Shown here: piece by piece, positions 17,684 to 25,455 of the stretch
How positions within the stretch are numbered: position 1 is the stretch's first letter
How the letters are laid out: every line of letters begins with the position of its first letter
DNA from: a virus
Direction: 5' to 3' (one strand)
IMG/VR virus record: IMGVR_UViG_3300021197_000592
Span: 1 to 64,000 of that record
Length of the DNA stretch: 64,000 nt
Program-made: the position numbers and the translations under genes
The notes under the pieces: model-generated
The model's database searches: none
What the model saw: the letters and a program-made list of their open reading frames with translations, nothing else
Told to the model about the DNA's origin: nothing

Positions 17684-17687
17684 TTGA

Positions 17688-18875
17688 ATGTCATTCATGG
17701 ATATCCTCAGAAAGCAGGGTGAGGAAGTCCAATCTGACATATACGACTTGAAGGGAAACTTAACCCCCAAGCAATTGAGAGATGCGGCAGAGACATGGGA
17801 GAAGTACGGGGAGAACTTCGGTCCAAATCTGCTGACTCAACCAGCACCGCTGGAAGATAAGAGAGCAAGAGAAGGAGGAGACTTGAGAAACAATCCGGGT
17901 TTCATGGCCGATGCTACCAAAGCACTACAGATGATTGAGTCACTACCATCGGCTTCCACAGAAGAGGAGTTGATGTCTCCTGAATATCAAGCAAGAGGAG
18001 AGATAGAGGAAGTTCTAGAGATACTTCAAGAGAACTTCATCAAAGAAATAGAGAGAAGAGCAGGACAGAAGAAAACCTTCGTTAGTAGAAAGATGAATGC
18101 TGATAGCCTAGAGGAAATACTACGAATGGTTTCAAAGTTCAACAGTCCAGCAGAGATGGAAGAAAAGTTTCCGAACAAGAAGAAGTTCGCAAAGGAATGG
18201 TCTACACAGTTTGCAACATTCAAGGATAAGATAAACGAGTTCCTCTATCTAGGTGAGAGAATAGCACAGCCCGTTCGTGAGGTGTATCTAGAGAATCCAA
18301 TCAGACTCGCTAGGTTCGATGATGACAAGAAGGAATGGATGCAAGAGGATGAACTAGGATACAAGATGTACAATGGCAAGACATCCAAGGAAGTATGGGA
18401 AGACTTGCTGAACTTCTTGGGTATGGAAGCAATGACACCATACGACAAGAAAGAATCCAGAAGCCGATTAGAGAGATACGTTCGATTCGATGAGAGCAAC
18501 TTAGATGAACTATTCAATCTCATTAAAGAAGACAACTTGATGGAAGCATTTCCTGCTCTGTTTGAAGAATCATCATTCGATGACTTGGAGAGCGCATTAT
18601 ACTTACTTATAGAAGACGTAATGGAAATGCATGACGACTACTTGGATGCAGACGGAGAGGATGAAAAGATAGAGGAGAACATCGAGAAGTACCTCACAGC
18701 AATAGAGTTCCTGATGCATGTGTTTGAGATAACGAGAAGGGATGATTTCATCAACGATGGAGTTGTAAACGAACTCAAGGAGATAGAGGAACCAAGGCCA
18801 TTCCAGTTCCACAGGGAATTCAGAAACATAATAGAGGCCCATGATTTGTACGATGAAGAGGAGGAAGACGAGTGA
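17688..18875 (+). CDS. Trp-tag-like protein (Phe variant), 395 aa
   Basis: N-terminus MSFMDILRKQGEE is the tag with Phe in place of Trp. The body is long, acidic and helical, ending in DEEEEDE. No family is recognised. It overlaps the following gene by GTGA. It resembles the 551- and 869-aa proteins in composition, though I cannot show homology by eye. Confidence 0.72.
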   Translation: MSFMDILRKQGEEVQSDIYDLKGNLTPKQLRDAAETWEKYGENFGPNLLTQPAPLEDKRAREGGDLRNNPGFMADATKALQMIESLPSASTEEELMSPEYQARGEIEEVLEILQENFIKEIERRAGQKKTFVSRKMNADSLEEILRMVSKFNSPAEMEEKFPNKKKFAKEWSTQFATFKDKINEFLYLGERIAQPVREVYLENPIRLARFDDDKKEWMQEDELGYKMYNGKTSKEVWEDLLNFLGMEAMTPYDKKESRSRLERYVRFDESNLDELFNLIKEDNLMEAFPALFEESSFDDLESALYLLIEDVMEMHDDYLDADGEDEKIEENIEKYLTAIEFLMHVFEITRRDDFINDGVVNELKEIEEPRPFQFHREFRNIIEAHDLYDEEEEDE

Positions 18876-19198
18876 GTTGGCAAACAATCCTGAAAGCAAA
18901 TGGTCTAGTGGATAAACTTGACCCAAAGGAGAAGAAGAAGATAAAGAAACTCCTACAGTCTGCTCAACCGTCTGAGTTCATGGGTCAGGAGATAACGCAG
19001 TTGTCTGATTTGCTGACTGCGATGAAGGGTATTGGCTTGGTGAAGAACGACAAGAACATGCAGAAGAAGTTTGAGAAGTTCGATGAAAACAACTTAGACC
19101 TAGTTGCCACAGCATCCGAATTACGGAAGGACTATGAAACACTTTACAACCAGTTGAGAGCAGAGATTTATCCAAAGAAGAAGGGGAAGTTAGAATGA
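18872..19198 (+). CDS. Trp-tag protein, 108 aa
   Basis: GTG start in a GTGA overlap gives MSWQTILKANGL. The remaining sequence is helical, Lys-rich at the end (YPKKKGKLE) and unrecognised. The stop overlaps the ATG of the next tag gene. Confidence 0.72.
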   Translation: MSWQTILKANGLVDKLDPKEKKKIKKLLQSAQPSEFMGQEITQLSDLLTAMKGIGLVKNDKNMQKKFEKFDENNLDLVATASELRKDYETLYNQLRAEIYPKKKGKLE

Positions 19199-19743
19199 GT
19201 TGGTTTGACATACTAAAGTTGTATGGTAATGAAGACGATTATATTCCTGAAGCAATGCGTGAGTTACTTGAAGAGAACGAGTCGCTACAAGATAAATATG
19301 TTAGTTTCATGGATGAACTCAACTATGAGGTATATCAACTAGGAGAAAAAATGGCTAAGATAGCAGAGGAGGATAATCTCGATGATTATGCTACGAAAGC
19401 CATTGACAAGTATATGAACATGAATGTAACTGGCGGTGAACACTTTGAGGATGTATACCAATCAGTCTCAGATGAATACTATACAAGGAAAAGGGATGCA
19501 GGGGAAGAGGAAGACTCAGCCCCTCAACTTGAGTATGGTAATAAGAACCAAAAAACATTAGAAGCCTTAGAAGATTTCCAAGGTCAGTATTATGAAAACG
19601 AATGGACTGATTATCGAACAAACAGAGAGTTGTCTGCATTAATGGCGGCAGTAAGTCGTGGCGATACTGATAATCTAGAAGGAGAATTCCCTGAAGCATA
19701 CCTTATTTTTAATGAAGCCGGACTACTTAATGAGTTGGAGTGA
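19195..19743 (+). CDS. Trp-tag protein, acidic, 182 aa
   Basis: Canonical tag MSWFDILKLYGNEDD. The body is acidic and helical with several Tyr residues, and no enzyme motif is visible. This gene and the next two are more AT-rich than the surroundings, consistent with separate acquisition. Confidence 0.72.
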   Translation: MSWFDILKLYGNEDDYIPEAMRELLEENESLQDKYVSFMDELNYEVYQLGEKMAKIAEEDNLDDYATKAIDKYMNMNVTGGEHFEDVYQSVSDEYYTRKRDAGEEEDSAPQLEYGNKNQKTLEALEDFQGQYYENEWTDYRTNRELSALMAAVSRGDTDNLEGEFPEAYLIFNEAGLLNELE

Positions 19744-19748
19744 TTGAA

Positions 19749-20078
19749 ATGAGTTGGAAAGATATAATCAAAAATGAAAGAGGGTTCTACACTGACAAAG
19801 AGAATGCCAAGGAGAAAGCAAAGAGCCTACCGAGGATGAAGAAAGAGTTGGATAAAACACTTACAGAATTGAAAATGCTTGTAGATGAAATAGGCGGAGA
19901 CGAAATGGATAAAATGTTCGATGGCCCTGATGGTCAAGAGGTAGGAAGCACTACTCAACTGATGGAAGACTTCAATGAGTTCAAGAAAAAGGTTGAAGAT
20001 GCATATGAGGATGCTTTAATATTTAACACTCAACTTGCAGAAATGTCATTTAATGAAGCAAGGTATGGTAGGCGATGA
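19749..20078 (+). CDS. Trp-tag protein, 109 aa
   Basis: Tag MSWKDIIKNERGF. A start three codons upstream (19740) is possible but would hide the tag. The start context TGATTGAAATGAGTTGG recurs in related form at neighbouring genes. Lys/Glu-rich helical body, unrecognised. Confidence 0.7.
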   Translation: MSWKDIIKNERGFYTDKENAKEKAKSLPRMKKELDKTLTELKMLVDEIGGDEMDKMFDGPDGQEVGSTTQLMEDFNEFKKKVEDAYEDALIFNTQLAEMSFNEARYGRR

Positions 20079-20079
20079 A

Positions 20080-20583
20080 ATGAGTTGGCAAGATATCCTG
20101 AAAGACATGGATGCAGAAGAGGAATTTGAGAGAGATGCTCTAAGAAGAGATATTGAAGCGGAGCGATATTCAGAGTCCTATCAAAGCCCTAATTTCAAAA
20201 AGGTTGAAGAGAAGTTGAGGGAGTTAGTGAATATCACTATTCCACAAGATGAGCGAATGTTACAAATTGTAATGAGTGCAGGATTCAAAGAACCACCAGT
20301 CACTAGACAACAACTAACATCTGCTACAAGGAAGATTTATCAAGATTTGAAAGAACTTGATAAGATAAAGAAAGAAGCCAAGGAGTATGCAGATAAAAAC
20401 CCAAAATCCGGTCCTTACGATGACGAATTGATTAATGATGTGTTTAAGGATTCAAATTCAGAATACGCTACTGATAGGGGTTTTGAAATGTTAATGGGTA
20501 ATAAAATTGAAGATATACGCTTAGGCTTCGCTAACACGATAACGAGCAACATGCAACAATACAAGCAATTGTTTGAAAAGTGA
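20080..20583 (+). CDS. Trp-tag protein, 167 aa
   Basis: Tag MSWQDILKDMDAEEE. The open frame extends 15 codons upstream into the previous gene, but the tag and one-base spacing after the preceding stop favour 20080. Helical, charged, no known family. Confidence 0.72.
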   Translation: MSWQDILKDMDAEEEFERDALRRDIEAERYSESYQSPNFKKVEEKLRELVNITIPQDERMLQIVMSAGFKEPPVTRQQLTSATRKIYQDLKELDKIKKEAKEYADKNPKSGPYDDELINDVFKDSNSEYATDRGFEMLMGNKIEDIRLGFANTITSNMQQYKQLFEK

Positions 20584-20588
20584 TTGAA

Positions 20589-20663
20589 ATGAACATGAAA
20601 GGAACACTAAAAAGAAATCTTAAGGAAAAACTAAATGAGTTCAGGAAGGAGGAAGAGGCATGA
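20589..20663 (+). CDS. Possible 24-aa basic peptide
   Basis: ATG 20589 follows the same TGATTGAA context used by neighbours and encodes MNMKGTLKRNLKEKLNEFRK plus a short acidic end. It terminates in an overlap with the next ATG. It could be a leader for coupling or a truncated tag gene, with TLKRNL loosely resembling the tag core. Confidence 0.4.
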   Translation: MNMKGTLKRNLKEKLNEFRKEEEA

Positions 20664-20893
20664 GTGACGAGAAGAACGAGATGCTACTGCTCCTGAAAGA
20701 ACTGGTTGGCAAGGTGAAATCCTTGGAAGAGGTCGTTTATCAGAAAGATAATCTACTGATGAAGAGTGGACTTGTTGTAGTCGATAGTCCACGACCAGCA
20801 ATAAGCAACGAACAATCAGGAATGTCAGGAGACACAATAGCGAAGATGGACTGGTCAGAAATCAATCAAATCATAGAGACAATAGAGGGATAG
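20660..20893 (+). CDS. Small coiled-coil protein with C-terminal Trp motif, 77 aa
   Basis: The N-terminal third is a leucine-rich heptad helix (LLLLKELVGKVKSLEEVV), likely oligomerising. The C-terminus KMDWSEINQIIETIEG resembles the scaffold C-terminus (ISWSDIHNIVERYQ) in spacing of Trp, acidic and hydrophobic positions. It may be a small scaffold or accessory protein. That is inference. Confidence 0.65.
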   Translation: MSDEKNEMLLLLKELVGKVKSLEEVVYQKDNLLMKSGLVVVDSPRPAISNEQSGMSGDTIAKMDWSEINQIIETIEG

Positions 20894-20894
20894 A

Positions 20895-21290
20895 ATGGCA
20901 AACTGGCAAAACTTATTGAAAGTTGACATTCGCAATCCTCAATTCAAAGAGTTACTGGATTCGCTTCCTCCTAAAGCGCGAAAAGAAATTGAATCGAGGA
21001 TGAAAGACCGTGATAGTAGTGAGGACAGCGTAAAGTATAACCTTCAAGTAGAGGGACTTCTAAGTGACCCTAAAGTAGAATCTATGCGAAATGAACTTGA
21101 ATCAATGAAAGAAAAAATGGATGATAAAGCATCTAAGTTGATGAGGTATATGTGGGATAACGACAAGAATCCTGTAGACTCGGATGACCCTGAAGTGGAT
21201 AGATTCGGCCCCGGATTCAAAGCCTCAGAGATACTAGGAAAAGAGATTAACGAGATACAAAGAGAATTTGGTGGATATAAACCGTGGTGA
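20895..21290 (+). CDS. Trp-tag protein, 131 aa
   Basis: Starts MANWQNLLKVDIRN, the tag shifted by one residue. Helical, acidic, no family recognised. It is the last clear N-terminal tag before the ligase and capsid genes. Confidence 0.7.
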   Translation: MANWQNLLKVDIRNPQFKELLDSLPPKARKEIESRMKDRDSSEDSVKYNLQVEGLLSDPKVESMRNELESMKEKMDDKASKLMRYMWDNDKNPVDSDDPEVDRFGPGFKASEILGKEINEIQREFGGYKPW

Positions 21291-21295
21291 GATAA

Positions 21296-21550
21296 ATGAC
21301 AGAAGAAGAAATCATACAGGAAGCCATTGCGAAGGCAAAGGAGATTATACAGGAAGCAGGACATCTAGGAATCCTTGAGAACAAGGATGACCTGATGGGA
21401 GAGGAAATCAAGATGAAGAAGCCGAAGAAGAATCCGTCAGAAGAGCCTATCCCGAAGACGAGCAACATCGAAGGGAAGGAAGATAAGACAAACGATGGCA
21501 CTCTGAAAAAGTCGTCTTGGTTCAACACTGGTGAAGCGAGACAGGTGTGA
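21296..21550 (+). CDS. Small charged protein, 84 aa
   Basis: N-terminal helix (EEEIIQEAIAKAKEIIQEAG) with a Lys/Pro-rich middle. The end, KKSSWFNTGEARQV, holds a weak Trp motif. Unrecognised. Likely part of the same transcript as the ligase, which begins six bases after its stop. Confidence 0.6.
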   Translation: MTEEEIIQEAIAKAKEIIQEAGHLGILENKDDLMGEEIKMKKPKKNPSEEPIPKTSNIEGKEDKTNDGTLKKSSWFNTGEARQV

Positions 21551-21556
21551 GGATGA

Positions 21557-24199
21557 ATGCCTCGTTCTGGTCTAGCATTTGAGAAGGAAGAAGACGGACT
21601 CACTAAGAGAGTCCTTGATTTCTTTGAGCGCACCAGATTCGCATACCTCTCAGCAAAGGCAGACCCATCTGAGTATGGGAAGAAATGGAAGGACATCGTC
21701 AAGAAGATTCGTGAGGACTTCGACCAGATGAGCAACTTCGCTCAGGAGTTGAAGGAGTACGTCACTGAGAAGATTCTGTTCGATGATGATGTCTATGATG
21801 CCAAGTCGGGAACTGCCGAGACTCTGTTCAAGGAAATAAAGGAGATGAGATTCAAGTCGGAGAAGATAAGCGACCCCTTCTCCAAGTTGCTAGGTGATGA
21901 TGTCATTGACACATTCATGGAGAAGCCTGACATCTTCATATCATTCATCCATTATGCGATGCGCTCCCATTCCAACAAGATGCCTGACAAGATATACGAG
22001 TCACAGAAACTCAAGCCCGACCAGATAACTCAGGGAACGATGGGACTTGACTTGAAGGTAGAAGACATTCCACTTTACATCATAGAGCATTACGGAGCAG
22101 AGGGGAAGGACACTCGTAGGGTAAAGAGCAAGTTCAAGTCGTCATTCTCTAGATTGAAGGAGATGTACAACGAGACTTACCCGGAGGACAAGTGGGATGC
22201 TCTCGTTGACTTGGATGTTGTGAAAGCGGAGAAGAGCGAGGAGGAGAAGCAGGAAGTTGACTTCCTCATACCCAACAAGCCGATGTATCGAATCTTTGAG
22301 ACTGATGACTTGAAGCAACTCAAGGGATTCAGTGGTGAGTGGCTCGTTCAGGAGAAGTACGATGGGATGCGAATACAGATTCACAAGGATGGAGACAGCA
22401 TCAAGATATACTCATTCAACAAGAAGGACATCACGGATAAGTGTCCATTGCAAGTCAAGGAGATGGAGAAGAAGAACTTCGGTGACTGCATACTCGATGC
22501 TGAACTCACCCTATTCCTAGAAGATGAGCCATTGCATCGTGCTGATACTGTGGCACATGTGTTCAAGAAGGAAACGAAGGGAAGGCTATCTGCTCACGTT
22601 TTCGACATCATGAAGCATGAGGGCAAGATGATTGCCGATGAGCCACTGAGGGAAAGAGTGAACATTCTCTTCTACCAGTACAGTTCTCATTCCACTGAGA
22701 ATCTAGCATTCCCATCCAAGAAGGACACAAGAATAGCAGACTCAATCAAGGAGGTCGAGGACTACTCTAAGGTGATAATGGAACTACCATCATCAGAGGG
22801 AGTCGTAATCAAGGACATAGAATCCACATACATCATAGGAAAGCAGAAGAATCCTAAGTGGATAAAATGGAAGAAGTTTGTTGACTTGGATGTCGTAGTA
22901 TTGGATTCCAAGAAGACTGCTAGTGGACTCTTCTCTTACACTATGGGAATAGGGCCAGTAAATGCTGAGACAGCAAGAACCTACAAGACCACTGAACTAG
23001 GAGATAAAGCATATCTTTCAGTTGGGAAGGCATTGAACACTAAGGAAAAGGTGGATGTCGGTGATATAGTCAGAGTCAAGGTAGACGAAGTGAAGAAAGG
23101 CAAGGATGGTTTCAGTCTCTATTCGGCCAAGGTTATCGAGATACCAGAGGTAACGGAGTCTGACAAGGTAGAAACTCTAGAGCAACTATCAACCAAGACC
23201 AAGAAATCTCTTGACTCGGCTATAGAGTTCATTGCTGGTAAAGCAGTTGGTGATAGATTCAAAGTGATGAGTGGAGTTCAAAATGCTGCTAAAGCAAAGA
23301 CTGCTGCTGATATCGCTAGAGATAAGAAGAAGAAGAAGGTCAAGAAAGGGTATTACATCACGGATGACATACACGGTACTGCTGAGATAATACTCAAGTC
23401 AGACCTAGATGGGTTTACCATCTACGGTTTCAGCGGTGATGACCTGATGCAGAAGAATGCTCTGTACAACATAGACATCTGGAAGGAGCAAGTTACTGAG
23501 ATACTCAAAACAAAGAGGTCAGAACTGAGGGTTGGAATAAGAAACGATATCATTGAGCATGGTGATGACCCCAAGCCATTCGACAAGATACTGGATTTCG
23601 TAGAAGAACACTACAAGGACACCTACGAAGAACTGTTTGAGATGAAGCCTGACAAACTCATGTCATGGTTGAAGAGACAAGAGGACATACAGTACGTTCA
23701 CCCGAACAAGTTCCAAGCAAGAGATGACGTTCTTGAGAAAGACATTGAAGAGTTGAAAAAAAAAGACACTCCTAACCAAGGTAAATTCAAGTTGTTCCAA
23801 CGTGAAGACGGAAACATAGACTTCGTAATCAGAGCAGGTGGGGAGAAGATGGCTTGGACAATAGACATAGAAGACACAGAGGATGTGTTCAATCTGTTCG
23901 GGAAGTCTGGTAAGTTCCCTGCAATTGTGGCAACTACTGTAAATGAAGAGAAACTACTAGATGCAGGTGACTTGGAACTAGGAGTTCAGAAGGATGGATA
24001 TCATGAGTATAGGTTGGATGGTGATAAGTTCCAGACCAGAATGCACGTGCGAGTTGTTCCATTGGATGAGCAAAAAACATGGTTGGCTTGGACCGGAAAG
24101 AAACAAGAGATGTTAGACAAGACAGATGATGACGGAGTATGGATGATATCAGAAGATAAGTATGCTGATTTGCCATTTCCCAAGAAAAATAGCGAGTAG
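21557..24199 (+). CDS. ATP-dependent DNA ligase with long C-terminal extension
   Basis: Joins nicks using ATP through a lysyl-AMP intermediate. The nucleotidyltransferase domain has motif I EKYDG with the adenylated Lys at 267, motif III-like AHVFDIM, motif IV EGVVIKD and motif V PKWIKWKK, followed by an OB-fold. An all-helical region of about 200 residues precedes it, as in archaeal/eukaryal ligase I. The protein is 880 aa, some 300 longer than typical. The extra C-terminal part includes a beta-rich section (NIDFVIRAGGEKMAW to TWLAWTGKK) vaguely like a LigD phosphoesterase barrel, without clear catalytic residues. Confidence 0.9.
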   Translation: MPRSGLAFEKEEDGLTKRVLDFFERTRFAYLSAKADPSEYGKKWKDIVKKIREDFDQMSNFAQELKEYVTEKILFDDDVYDAKSGTAETLFKEIKEMRFKSEKISDPFSKLLGDDVIDTFMEKPDIFISFIHYAMRSHSNKMPDKIYESQKLKPDQITQGTMGLDLKVEDIPLYIIEHYGAEGKDTRRVKSKFKSSFSRLKEMYNETYPEDKWDALVDLDVVKAEKSEEEKQEVDFLIPNKPMYRIFETDDLKQLKGFSGEWLVQEKYDGMRIQIHKDGDSIKIYSFNKKDITDKCPLQVKEMEKKNFGDCILDAELTLFLEDEPLHRADTVAHVFKKETKGRLSAHVFDIMKHEGKMIADEPLRERVNILFYQYSSHSTENLAFPSKKDTRIADSIKEVEDYSKVIMELPSSEGVVIKDIESTYIIGKQKNPKWIKWKKFVDLDVVVLDSKKTASGLFSYTMGIGPVNAETARTYKTTELGDKAYLSVGKALNTKEKVDVGDIVRVKVDEVKKGKDGFSLYSAKVIEIPEVTESDKVETLEQLSTKTKKSLDSAIEFIAGKAVGDRFKVMSGVQNAAKAKTAADIARDKKKKKVKKGYYITDDIHGTAEIILKSDLDGFTIYGFSGDDLMQKNALYNIDIWKEQVTEILKTKRSELRVGIRNDIIEHGDDPKPFDKILDFVEEHYKDTYEELFEMKPDKLMSWLKRQEDIQYVHPNKFQARDDVLEKDIEELKKKDTPNQGKFKLFQREDGNIDFVIRAGGEKMAWTIDIEDTEDVFNLFGKSGKFPAIVATTVNEEKLLDAGDLELGVQKDGYHEYRLDGDKFQTRMHVRVVPLDEQKTWLAWTGKKQEMLDKTDDDGVWMISEDKYADLPFPKKNSE

Positions 24200-24229
24200 G
24201 TTAAATAGTAAGAAAAAAAGGTGATTTGA
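24200..24229 (+). promoter_or_regulatory. Leader of the capsid operon with ribosome-binding site
   Basis: The short gap reads TTAAATAG, then AGAAAAAAAGGTGATTT, then the GTG start. GGTGAT is complementary to the usual 16S 3' end. A near-identical AGAAAAAAGGTG occurs before the tail chaperone at 35993. The TTAAATA could be a TATA-like box. Confidence 0.4.
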
Positions 24230-25444
24230 GTGTTAGCAACAACAGGAGTATTATTGAAAGCAGAAACTGATGCCGAATTCAGCATTCTAAAATCAGATAA
24301 TCTAGTCATTGGAGGGTATGCATCTATAGAAATTGTAGACAAGCAAAACGACCTAATAACACTAGAAGCATTGGAAGAAGCAGTCAATAAATACATGGAA
24401 GAAGAAAAATACAGAAATGTAATGTCAAATCATTCAAATGTTCAAGTCGGGGAGGTCGTAGAAAAATATCGAGATTCAAACGGTGTCTTACACAAAACAG
24501 GTGTAGATGACGTTGGATTCTATGTAGTAATCAAGATGCGCGATGACATCGAGAAGGCTAAGGAAATCTCAAGAGGTATTAGAAAAGGAACTCTACGGTC
24601 ATTTAGTATAGGTGGACAAGCAATATCAAAGAGACAGAGAAAATCTGAGGAGTTCGGGGAATACAACGAGATAGAAAAACTTGAGTTGCATGAAGTTACT
24701 GTCTGTGAAAAAGGAATAAACCCGGAAGCGAAATTCGACATTTTAAAAATGGAGGAAAAAAATATGAGTGAAAAACTGGAAAAAGCCCTAGAGGAGTTGA
24801 ACAGCCTGATGAAGCAGGTCAATTCGCTCCGAAAGGAAGAAGAAAAAGAAGAAATGGAGAAAGGTGACATGTCAGAGATGATGGACACTGAAGAAATGAT
24901 GATGACCGAGGATGAGAAGATGGGCGGCGAGATGAAAGCCGATGACGATGAAGACATGGAGGAGAAGGCTCTTGATGAAGATTCAACAAGAGACTTTGAG
25001 GCCGGTGAGGAAGTCGTTAGCGGTGGCAACCCCGTTGCAACACCTGCTCCTCTAAAGGTATCAAAGGGATTGGAGAACGCTGATTTCTCTACTCTCGACC
25101 TAACTGTGGAGAATGTCGAAAAGGCATATGAAGCATTCAAGGCCGAGAAGTTAGAGGCAATGGCGTATGATTCCCTTAACAAAGAATTCAGTACCCGTCT
25201 AGAGGCAGAACTATCCGTAAAGAAATCAGTCGCAGAGAGAGCAGAGTACGATGCTCGCAACGATGTGGCTGCTCTTAAGGAAGAGTTCGCTGAACTACGC
25301 AAGTCTCTTTCGGCAGAAAGCGATGAGATAAAGAAGGCAAAGGAAGTTGCATTTGAGATACCAGAAGGCATCCCAAGCAACCTACAAGAGGCTTCTGAGA
25401 TTTCATGGAGTGACATTCACAATATTGTGGAGAGGTATCAGTGA
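24230..25444 (+). CDS. Prohead protease fused to scaffold
   Basis: Residues about 1-170 match the HK97/XkdF-type prohead protease: GYASIEIVDKQNDLI, a conserved His in VMSNHSN (H68), and the serine region LRSFSIGG (S126), then LHEVTVCEKGINPEAKF. Residues from 179 form an acidic coiled coil typical of a scaffold or delta domain, which the protease should remove during maturation. The C-terminus ISWSDIHNIVERYQ probably contacts the capsid protein. FDILK occurs at 173-177, echoing the Trp tag core. GTG start with GGTGAT upstream. The gene lies immediately before the capsid gene. Confidence 0.85.
   Translation: MLATTGVLLKAETDAEFSILKSDNLVIGGYASIEIVDKQNDLITLEALEEAVNKYMEEEKYRNVMSNHSNVQVGEVVEKYRDSNGVLHKTGVDDVGFYVVIKMRDDIEKAKEISRGIRKGTLRSFSIGGQAISKRQRKSEEFGEYNEIEKLELHEVTVCEKGINPEAKFDILKMEEKNMSEKLEKALEELNSLMKQVNSLRKEEEKEEMEKGDMSEMMDTEEMMMTEDEKMGGEMKADDDEDMEEKALDEDSTRDFEAGEEVVSGGNPVATPAPLKVSKGLENADFSTLDLTVENVEKAYEAFKAEKLEAMAYDSLNKEFSTRLEAELSVKKSVAERAEYDARNDVAALKEEFAELRKSLSAESDEIKKAKEVAFEIPEGIPSNLQEASEISWSDIHNIVERYQ
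24764..25444 (+). CDS. Probable nested scaffold protein (internal in-frame start)
   Basis: Met179 of the protease-scaffold gene is preceded by GGAGG at 24751-24755 with eight bases of spacing, better than the outer start. Translation from here would give a 226-aa scaffold without the protease, MSEKLEKALEELNSLMKQ onward. Lambda C/Nu3 and similar systems use the same nested arrangement. Confidence 0.6.
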   Translation: MSEKLEKALEELNSLMKQVNSLRKEEEKEEMEKGDMSEMMDTEEMMMTEDEKMGGEMKADDDEDMEEKALDEDSTRDFEAGEEVVSGGNPVATPAPLKVSKGLENADFSTLDLTVENVEKAYEAFKAEKLEAMAYDSLNKEFSTRLEAELSVKKSVAERAEYDARNDVAALKEEFAELRKSLSAESDEIKKAKEVAFEIPEGIPSNLQEASEISWSDIHNIVERYQ

Positions 25445-25455
25445 GGTGATTAAGT

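Noticed and set aside
23800-24110. Functional LigD-type 3'-phosphoesterase domain in the ligase tail
   Set aside because: Only the beta-strand layout is reminiscent; the catalytic His/Asp/Arg set is not evident.
24520-25416. Long minus-strand open frame (298 codons) opposite the scaffold
   Set aside because: It is a low-complexity Ser/Phe-rich shadow of Glu/Lys-rich coding sequence, and every supported gene is on the + strand.
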